This document shows positions 1 through 4,261 of a stretch of DNA of 6,215 nucleotides, piece after piece. Location of the stretch: contig JAAFHN010000167.1 in NCBI GenBank assembly GCA_013298415.1, forward strand, positions 1-6,215, given 5' to 3'. The position numbers and the translations under genes were made by a program. Positions within the stretch are counted from its first letter, which is position 1. Every line of letters starts with the position of its first letter. The notes below the pieces were generated by a model. It was not told where the DNA came from. It ran no database searches and was given only the letters and a program-made list of their open reading frames with translations. Source of the DNA: Comamonadaceae bacterium. Its GTDB lineage: Bacteria > Pseudomonadota > Gammaproteobacteria > Burkholderiales > Burkholderiaceae_C.

Positions 1-767
1 CCAAGCAAGTGCTCGCCTTTTTCCAAGGCCCGTTGCACAGCTGGCGAGCGCCAAGCGAAGCGGCGCAACTGGCGCTGCGCACCTTGGTGCCTGAAGCGCG
101 CAACCGCAGTTTTGCCGCCATCGATTTGCTCGACGGCGTGGCCGATATCGGCAGTACAGTCGAACTGGGCGCGGCGCACGGCCAAGCCGTTCACACCGTG
201 CTCGCGCGCATCGAAGGCCGCGCGCTTGGCATCGTGATTTCTAACCCGCAGCACCTGGGCGGGGCGCTCGATGCGGCCGCCTGCCGCAAACTCACGCGCT
301 TTTTGAACCTATGCCAATCGCGTGGCCTACCGGCCCTGAGCGCGATCGACACCCCCGGCTTCATGGTTGGCCCTGCGGCGGAAGGCGAGGGCACCGTGCG
401 CGCCAGTGGCGAGCTTTTTTGGGCTGCGGCGGCGCTCACCGTGCCGGTGGCAGCCGTGGTGCTCAAACGCGGGTTTGGCCTGGGCGCGATGGCACTTGCA
501 GCCGGTGGGTTTCATCGCCCAAGCTGCATGGCCGCATGGCCCAGTGCCGAGTTTGGCGCGATGGGTTTGGAGGGCGCCGTGAAGCTCGGCTACCGCAAAG
601 AGCTGGAGGCAGCCGCGAGCGACGCCGAGCGAAAACTGCTTTTCGACACCCTGCTCGCCAAGCAAGCCGCAGAAGGCAGCGCCATCCGCATGGCCGAGAC
701 TTTGGAGCTCGATGCCGTGATCGATCCAGCATCGACCCGCGCTTGGGCGAAGTCGGTGCTGTTTTGA
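1..767 (+). CDS. Acyl-CoA carboxylase carboxyltransferase, C-terminal part (5' end outside window)
   Basis: Partial gene: the frame is open to the left edge (codons AAG, CAA, GTG from base 3) and the first residues already lie inside a domain, so the GTG at 9 is probably not the start. About 254 residues are visible, ending at TGA 765-767. They form the C-terminal lobe of a crotonase-fold carboxyltransferase, which moves a carboxyl group from carboxybiotin to an acyl-CoA in the cytoplasm. Supporting motifs are SNPQHLGGALDA (bases 240-275), DTPGFMVGP (348-374), the GFGLGAMA glycine-rich loop (471-494) whose Gly-Ala pair would form an oxyanion hole, and EFGAMGLEGAVKLGYRKEL near 549-605. The segment after DTPGFMVGP reads EGEGTVRASGELF, less typical than the EKTALVRHCSRLF-like form I remember from relatives. 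The unseen N-terminal half decides whether this is a stand-alone beta subunit or the end of a biotin carboxylase fusion. The acyl-CoA substrate cannot be told. Confidence 0.85.
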   Translation, partial: KQVLAFFQGPLHSWRAPSEAAQLALRTLVPEARNRSFAAIDLLDGVADIGSTVELGAAHGQAVHTVLARIEGRALGIVISNPQHLGGALDAAACRKLTRFLNLCQSRGLPALSAIDTPGFMVGPAAEGEGTVRASGELFWAAAALTVPVAAVVLKRGFGLGAMALAAGGFHRPSCMAAWPSAEFGAMGLEGAVKLGYRKELEAAASDAERKLLFDTLLAKQAAEGSAIRMAETLELDAVIDPASTRAWAKSVLF

Positions 768-916
768 GGGATCTTTACCCTTTTGTCCTTTGCTGCCCGT
801 CACTGTGCCGCAATGACGGATGGCTCGCTGCCTCACGCAAACTCCAACGGCGTGCTGCACAAATCGCAGCGTCCGACTGAGCAAACACCTGGGCAAAAGT
901 CAAGCAGCACCCAAAA

Positions 917-2116
917 TCACGCCCGTACAACCACCTCCAGCGTTCGTCTGGGTGTTGCTTGCGGCGCTTCCTTCACGTAGCCCAAGCGGTTGAACATGTG
1001 GACCACGGTTGCGCTGCTCGGTCCGGGCTCAGTGGGCGCGGCGCTTGAGATGAGCAGTTGGTGGGCAGCTTGGTAGTGGCTGCGCATCGCCGGAAACTCC
1101 TGAAGCGCCTGACTCATGGGGTGCAAGCCGATGCCGAGCGCTGTGGCTCGCAAATGCATGCGCAAGTGCGCTTCGCCCGCCGCGAGCTGGCCCGTGCGGG
1201 TGTTTGGCCCCGAAATCCAGGCAAAGGCCATGGCGGTGTTGGCATGCGTGGCAAATCGCTCCACCGCGCTTTTGTGGCCGGGGCTGCCAGGTTGCGGAAA
1301 TTTGGTGCGGTCAAACATGCCAAACGCGGCCATCGCCCGCACAAAGGGCGAATTGATCGAGATGCCGTCGCGGTGATGGTCAATTTCAGCGGGGCCTACG
1401 CGCAAGAGCCGCATGCTTTCCATGAAAGCGGGCTCATTGTTGATCTCCGCCATCGCCGAATCCAAGCAGAGCTTGCGCATCGCGGCCACGCGCTCGGCTT
1501 GGGCGCTGCTTTGCACCTGAAGCTGGGGTAGGCGCGCGTCAGATGGCCGTGCCGCAGCTTCCAGCAAAGCCAATGCCTCGGTTGGCACGCTTCGAGCCGT
1601 GTCGTAGGCCACTTTCGCGCTGCGGCGCTTGAGCACTTGGGCAAAGAGGGAATCGGTCTTGGACGCGCCTTGCAGCTTCAGCACCGCCACGGGTCGGTCG
1701 TCCCAGGCTTTCAAGTTGGCGGGCAGCTCGCCTTCGGGCCACAGCACGGCTTCGCAGCCGATTCCTTGCTCAGCGAGCGCCATGCGCAAGAGCGCGAGGA
1801 AGCCGCCCAGACCAACCGTGATTTGCCTGCCAAAAGGGTCGGTCTCGGCCAGCACCCGCTTCGGATCGGTGCGCAGCACGATCTGGCCCGGCGTGCGCAA
1901 ATCGGCGATCCAAGGCTGCAAGTTGTGCGGATTCGGGGCCGTGAGCGCATAGCTCAGCGCCGTGCGCCGCGCATCCAAGCCTGGCGCAGGGCCTTGCCAC
2001 GCCGCCACAGCCTCAGCCGGGTAGGCTGAGCTGAAAGGGTTGGCCAGCACGGTGCCGGCGGTGGCCGCGAGCACGGCACCGCCGCCTGCAAGGGTGATGA
2101 ATTGGCGTCGTTGCAT
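917..2116 (-). CDS. Tat-exported nitroreductase-like (Acg-type) flavoprotein
   Basis: A 399-residue protein if started at the ATG at 2116-2114. I prefer this start because it puts a twin-arginine signal at the very N-terminus: MQRRQF, a hydrophobic run to about residue 24, and a likely cleavage site TVLA|NP after residue 25. An in-frame GTG at 2176 would add 20 residues without signal character. The mature part matches the nitroreductase fold: APNPHNLQPW at residues 60-69 is the usual FMN-site motif of the family, FGRQITVGLGG begins near residue 95, and KRRSAKVAYD at 163-172 resembles the RRTNRRPYD-type motif of Acg-like members. The C-terminus (RLGYV, then TPRRTLEVV) also fits that group. 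It is expected to bind flavin and act in the periplasm, or at its membrane face, on an unknown substrate. It is divergent from a LysR regulator 93 bases away and convergent with the carboxyltransferase gene. No convincing terminator was seen downstream. Confidence 0.8.
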   Translation of the reverse strand: MQRRQFITLAGGGAVLAATAGTVLANPFSSAYPAEAVAAWQGPAPGLDARRTALSYALTAPNPHNLQPWIADLRTPGQIVLRTDPKRVLAETDPFGRQITVGLGGFLALLRMALAEQGIGCEAVLWPEGELPANLKAWDDRPVAVLKLQGASKTDSLFAQVLKRRSAKVAYDTARSVPTEALALLEAAARPSDARLPQLQVQSSAQAERVAAMRKLCLDSAMAEINNEPAFMESMRLLRVGPAEIDHHRDGISINSPFVRAMAAFGMFDRTKFPQPGSPGHKSAVERFATHANTAMAFAWISGPNTRTGQLAAGEAHLRMHLRATALGIGLHPMSQALQEFPAMRSHYQAAHQLLISSAAPTEPGPSSATVVHMFNRLGYVKEAPQATPRRTLEVVVRA

Positions 2117-2172
2117 GTGGAGATCCAAGAAAAGGGGGTGAAGGCCAGCAGTCTGTAAGTTCGCATCGAATT

Positions 2173-2205
2173 GCACAATTGCCTAACTCGGCAAGGCACA
2201 ATTGC
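2173..2205. promoter_or_regulatory. Candidate LysR operator in the divergent promoter region
   Basis: The 93 bases between the nitroreductase and LysR start codons carry two identical copies of GCACAATTGC, at 2173-2182 and 2196-2205. Their starts are 23 bp apart, close to two helical turns. Between and partly overlapping them lies a perfect inverted repeat, TTGCC-N6-GGCAA (2179-2194). LysR-type regulators commonly bind such partly palindromic sites, often in pairs, between their own gene and a divergent target. The spacing here is one base longer than the classical T-N11-A core, so the exact half-sites are uncertain. The second copy ends only four bases before the LysR ATG, which would suit autorepression. 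No strong -35/-10 pair stands out in either direction. The repeats are seen directly; the regulatory role is inferred. Confidence 0.5.
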
Positions 2206-2209
2206 ATAA

Positions 2210-3160
2210 ATGAATAGTTCTGCGCGCGAAATGCCATCCGAAAGCCCATCAGAAAAGACGCGAGAGAAGACACCTAAAAGCAGCTTCGATTGGCACCTTG
2301 TGCGCAGCTTTTTGGCCGTGCTGGATGCAGGCAGCCTGCTTGGCGCGGCAAAAAAGCTCAAGGCCAGCCAGCCGACGCTGGGGCGGCAAGTGGCAGAGCT
2401 GGAGCGGCAATTGGGCGTGTTGCTCTTTGAGCGCACCGGCCGAGGCCTCACGCCCACGCAAGCCGCACTCGGCTTGGCCGCCTCAGCGCGCAGCATGCAG
2501 GTGGCCGCGCTTGAGCTGGCCGCCGCGGTGAGCACGCAGGCGCATGTGGCAGAAGGCATCGTGACGCTGAGCGCCAGCACGCCCGTTGCGCATGGGCTTT
2601 TGCCGCCGCTTTTGGCCAGGATGGCCGAGGCCTTGCCCAAAATTCGCGTAGATGTGATCGCCACCAATGCGGTGAGCAACTTGTTGCAACGCGAAGCCGA
2701 CATCGCTTTGCGCATGGTGCAGCCCGAGCAGCTCAGCGCCGTTGCGAAGCGGGTGGGCCAGGTTCGGCTCGGCGTGTGGGCGCATGAGCGCTACCTCGCT
2801 GCGCATCCAATCCTCCTCACCCCCCAGCAACTTGTGCAACACCGCTTGATCACCGATCTCAACGTGGGTGACATCGCGCGCGGTTTCGCACGGATGGGCG
2901 TGCCGTTGCCACATGAGCAGATCGTCTTTCGCAGCGATGATTTTTTGGCGCAATGGGGCGCCGTCCGCGCCGGCCTTGGCATCGGCTTTGTGTCGAACTA
3001 TCTCGCCCGCACCGATCCGCAAGTGAAGGCAGTGCTGCCCGATTTGCCGATCCCCGGCATCCCGATGTGGTTAGTTGCCCACCGCGAAGTGCGCAGCGTG
3101 GCCCGGGTGCGGGCGGTGTTTGACTGGTTGGGAGATGCTTTGCCGGCTGCGTTGGCCTGA
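2210..3160 (+). CDS. LysR-family transcriptional regulator
   Basis: A 316-residue regulator of normal LysR architecture. Residues 26-88 form the winged helix-turn-helix (FDWHLVRSFLAVLDAGSLL, AAKKLKASQPTLGRQVAELE, LFERTGRGLTPT), and about 116-310 form the periplasmic-binding-like effector domain, with ADIALRMV at 163-170 and AGLGIGFVSNYLA near 254-266. The N-terminus has about 24 extra polar residues before the DNA-binding domain. The only alternative start is ATG 2231 (residue 8), and neither start has a well-placed Shine-Dalgarno: an AAGG ends 13 bases before ATG 2210. It is divergent from the Tat nitroreductase gene with repeats in the shared spacer, so the simplest inference is that it regulates that gene and itself. 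The effector molecule is unknown. It is convergent with the lipoprotein gene, with 25 bases between the stop codons. Confidence 0.92.
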   Translation: MNSSAREMPSESPSEKTREKTPKSSFDWHLVRSFLAVLDAGSLLGAAKKLKASQPTLGRQVAELERQLGVLLFERTGRGLTPTQAALGLAASARSMQVAALELAAAVSTQAHVAEGIVTLSASTPVAHGLLPPLLARMAEALPKIRVDVIATNAVSNLLQREADIALRMVQPEQLSAVAKRVGQVRLGVWAHERYLAAHPILLTPQQLVQHRLITDLNVGDIARGFARMGVPLPHEQIVFRSDDFLAQWGAVRAGLGIGFVSNYLARTDPQVKAVLPDLPIPGIPMWLVAHREVRSVARVRAVFDWLGDALPAALA

Positions 3161-3164
3161 CCCG

Positions 3165-3190
3165 AGTAGCCGGTGAGCGCGTCGGCTACT
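3165..3190. terminator. Hairpin between convergent genes, possible weak bidirectional terminator
   Basis: AGTAGCCG (3165-3172) and CGGCTACT (3183-3190) form a perfect 8-bp stem with a 10-base loop. It starts five bases after the LysR stop and overlaps the lipoprotein stop codon (3186-3188). There is no T-run on either side, so it is not a standard intrinsic terminator. It may instead protect the 3' ends of the two convergent transcripts or act with Rho. The structure is seen directly; the role is a guess. Confidence 0.35.
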
Positions 3191-3638
3191 GCCAGCCGAT
3201 GATTTCCAAGCCCTTTTCTGTCACGCAGCGCTGCACGAAGGCGCGGTGCGTGGGGTTGGCTTTGCCGCCTTCGAAAGCGCCTGCGGTGGCAATCGTGGCG
3301 CTGGTGACGGCCGCACCACCGGCTGCGTTTTGCGCGGCAGCTCTGGCGTTGCCACCACCCACCAAGGTGCCCACGGCGGCGGCCACCGCAGTCGTTGCGG
3401 CAGCTTGGCCCACGCGGCGCGAGGTGTCGCTGTGCGCTTCGGCGCTCACGGCCTGGCTGGCCATGCTCATGCAGGTGTCTACCGTGGCCTTGGCCTGCGC
3501 CTCGCCCAAGCGGGTGTAAGTGGCGTTGGGGTAGAGCACCGGCCGAGCTTGCGTGCTGCTTGGCCCCGTGGTGGCGCAGCCGGTGAAGAGGGCGGCGCTG
3601 CTGAACGCCAGCAGCAAAGCGATGGATTGGGTTTTCAT
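3186..3638 (-). CDS. Glycine-zipper outer-membrane lipoprotein of unknown function
   Basis: A 150-residue protein starting at ATG 3638-3636. The frame stays open far upstream, but this Met begins a clear lipoprotein signal: MKTQ, a hydrophobic segment of residues 5-18, then the lipobox LFTGC with the lipidated cysteine at residue 21. Residue +2 after the cysteine is Ala, not Asp, so sorting to the outer membrane is expected. Residues 77-125 are rich in Gly and Ala (AAVGTLVGGG, AAGGAAV) and resemble a glycine zipper, a motif of membrane-associating envelope proteins. The C-terminus HRAFVQRCVTEKGLEIIGWQ matches a pattern I recall from small conserved proteobacterial proteins. Two further cysteines, 56 and 138, could form a disulfide in the periplasm. 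No good Shine-Dalgarno is visible. The gene is convergent with LysR and divergent from the small membrane protein gene. Its function is unknown. Confidence 0.8.
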   Translation of the reverse strand: MKTQSIALLLAFSSAALFTGCATTGPSSTQARPVLYPNATYTRLGEAQAKATVDTCMSMASQAVSAEAHSDTSRRVGQAAATTAVAAAVGTLVGGGNARAAAQNAAGGAAVTSATIATAGAFEGGKANPTHRAFVQRCVTEKGLEIIGWQ

Positions 3639-3684
3639 GATGGGATTTTCGATGACGACCCTGTGCAAACGGTTCCCTATCGCG

Positions 3685-3711
3685 TTGCGCCGACTGGCAA
3701 ACAGGTAAAAT
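3685..3711 (+). promoter_or_regulatory. Possible promoter of the small membrane protein gene
   Basis: A good -10-like TAAAAT lies at 3706-3711, about 30 bases before the ATG at 3741. The best -35 match, TTGCGC at 3685-3690, is only 15 bases upstream, shorter than the preferred 17. The 102-base spacer also has to hold the promoter of the divergent lipoprotein gene, which I could not place. Confidence 0.3.
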
Positions 3712-3740
3712 TGCGTGAATTCCAGCGATTTGCCACTGCC

Positions 3741-3878
3741 ATGTCTGAAGCCCACACCTCTGAAGCCCCCCAAAAAGACCCGATTGAGGCCATCGTGCCC
3801 TACATCCCGGTGGTGTTGCCCGTGGTGGGCGGCGTGTTGATGTTCCTGTTGGCGTTCATTGCGGTGTTCATGGCCTGA
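3741..3878 (+). CDS. Small single-span membrane protein, 45 residues, unknown function
   Basis: ATG 3741 to TGA 3876-3878. Residues 1-17 are hydrophilic with net negative charge (MSEAHTSEAPQKDPIEA). Residues 18-45 are almost wholly hydrophobic (IVPYIPVVLPVVGG, then VLMFLLAFIAVFMA) and would form one membrane helix running to the C-terminus, like a tail anchor. Prolines at 20, 23 and 27 sit at the start of the helix. No Shine-Dalgarno precedes this ATG. An in-frame TTG at 3711 with AGG five bases before it would add ten residues, but it would overlap the likely -10 box, so I keep the ATG. A real gene is supported by the strong protein-like pattern, the intrinsic terminator 20 bases after the stop, and my recollection of similar short proteins in related Burkholderiales. 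It lies 383 bases upstream of pckG but is separated from it by the terminator. Function not recognised. Confidence 0.7.
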   Translation: MSEAHTSEAPQKDPIEAIVPYIPVVLPVVGGVLMFLLAFIAVFMA

Positions 3879-3897
3879 TCGCCAGCCCGCCCGCTCC

Positions 3898-3923
3898 AAA
3901 AGCCGCCGCCAGGCGGCTTTTTT
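3898..3923 (+). terminator. Intrinsic (Rho-independent) terminator
   Basis: GCCGCC (3902-3907) pairs perfectly with GGCGGC (3912-3917) around a GCCA loop. Four A bases before and six T bases after (3918-3923) extend the stem to 10 bp and supply the U-tract. It begins 20 bases after the stop of the small membrane protein gene and isolates that gene from pckG. It is the clearest terminator in the window. Confidence 0.92.
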
Positions 3924-3986
3924 GTGCCCAAAACCTGTGCAGCAGCGCACACCCGGCCGCAAAACTATGCGTGGCTTGCATGGATT

Positions 3987-4000
3987 CATGCCAAGGCATG
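3987..4000. repeat. Perfect 14-bp palindrome, candidate operator upstream of pckG
   Basis: CATGCC-AA-GGCATG is a perfect inverted repeat. A GCATG at 3978-3982 also pairs with the CATGC at 3987-3991, so three related half-sites lie in 23 bases. It sits just upstream of the promoter candidate, a suitable place for an activator or repressor of pckG. The regulator is unknown. Confidence 0.45.
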
Positions 4001-4007
4001 TAACGGC

Positions 4008-4037
4008 TTGGTAACTTGACAGGCATTTTCTTAAAAT
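4008..4037 (+). promoter_or_regulatory. Candidate pckG promoter
   Basis: TTGGTA (4008-4013) and TAAAAT (4032-4037), 18 bases apart, give a plausible sigma-70 promoter with a start site near 4044. A consensus-like TTGACA at 4016-4021 lies only 10 bases before TAAAAT and has no -10 match at 17 bases downstream, so it probably is not the -35 element of this promoter. Confidence 0.4.
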
Positions 4038-4063
4038 CCAGCCCCTTAGCCGACCCACGGCCC

Positions 4064-4085
4064 GCGCTGGCACCCCGGCGCTTTT
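4064..4085 (+). promoter_or_regulatory. Possible attenuator hairpin in the pckG leader
   Basis: GCGCTGG (4064-4070) pairs with CCGGCGC (4075-4081), including one G-T wobble pair, around a CACC loop, and is followed directly by four T bases (4082-4085). The form resembles a weak intrinsic terminator placed between the promoter candidate and the gene. The T-run is short, so the role is uncertain. Confidence 0.3.
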
Positions 4086-4250
4086 CAGTGTGGCTGCATC
4101 CCAGCCCGCCGAGAGCCGACTGAGCCCCTTGAGCTGAACGACGAGTCGTTTTGTGCAAGGCGATGCGCAGTGACTGCCCTTGTGGCCGCACCAGGCTCAC
4201 GGCCCACGGCACTGCTCCCATCGCGTTTGCACAAACCGATTTTTACTTTT

Positions 4251-4254
4251 GGAG
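4251..4254 (+). promoter_or_regulatory. Ribosome binding site that sets the pckG start at GTG 4262
   Basis: GGAG lies seven bases before GTG 4262, a good Shine-Dalgarno spacing. The other in-frame candidates upstream, TTG 4151 and ATG 4163, have no well-placed site (AAGG is only two bases from ATG 4163) and would add residues unlike the family N-terminus. Confidence 0.8.
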
Positions 4255-4261
4255 CATTCTT

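Larger units (their letters stand above)
3924..4261 (+). other. 338-base pckG upstream region and leader, no gene seen
   Basis: This stretch between the terminator and the pckG start holds no convincing gene. It carries a 14-bp palindrome (3987-4000), a promoter candidate (4008-4037), a GC-rich hairpin followed by four T (4064-4085), a second 14-bp palindrome (4137-4150) and a possible bulged hairpin (4167-4215). If the promoter is right, the mRNA leader is about 215 bases long, unusually long for a gene with a plain GGAG ribosome binding site, so post-initiation control is conceivable. Two short words, AGCCCCTT and AGCCGAC, each occur twice here, in opposite order (4040-4054 and 4114-4130). 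I recognise no known riboswitch class. Confidence 0.6.

Noticed and set aside
797..819. Hairpin CCGTCA/TGACGG after the carboxyltransferase gene as a terminator
   Set aside because: Only 6 bp with an 11-base loop and no T-run. Another weak stem at 854-870 is no better, so I see no supported terminator in the 767-917 gap.
327..896. Long minus-strand frame, and the plus-strand frame 311-880, over the carboxyltransferase gene
   Set aside because: They overlap a gene with clear family motifs. Their translations are rich in Arg, Ala and Pro, as expected of shadow frames in GC-rich DNA.
1058..1531. Plus-strand frame antisense to the nitroreductase gene (also 1637-2029)
   Set aside because: Arg/His/Gly-rich translations without recognisable domains, fully inside a well-supported gene on the other strand.
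4016..4021. Consensus TTGACA as -35 box of pckG
   Set aside because: The only good -10 (TAAAAT at 4032-4037) is 10 bases away, too close, and the sequence 17 bases downstream (CAGCCC) is no -10.
3639..4073. Upstream extension of the lipoprotein frame to give a 295-residue protein on the minus strand
   Set aside because: The extra 145 residues are low in hydrophobic pattern and run antisense across the intrinsic terminator and the small membrane protein gene. The Met at 3638 starts a clear lipoprotein signal.
4151..4261. N-terminal extension of pckG from TTG 4151 or ATG 4163
   Set aside because: No properly spaced ribosome binding site, and the added residues do not resemble the family. GTG 4262 has GGAG at seven bases.
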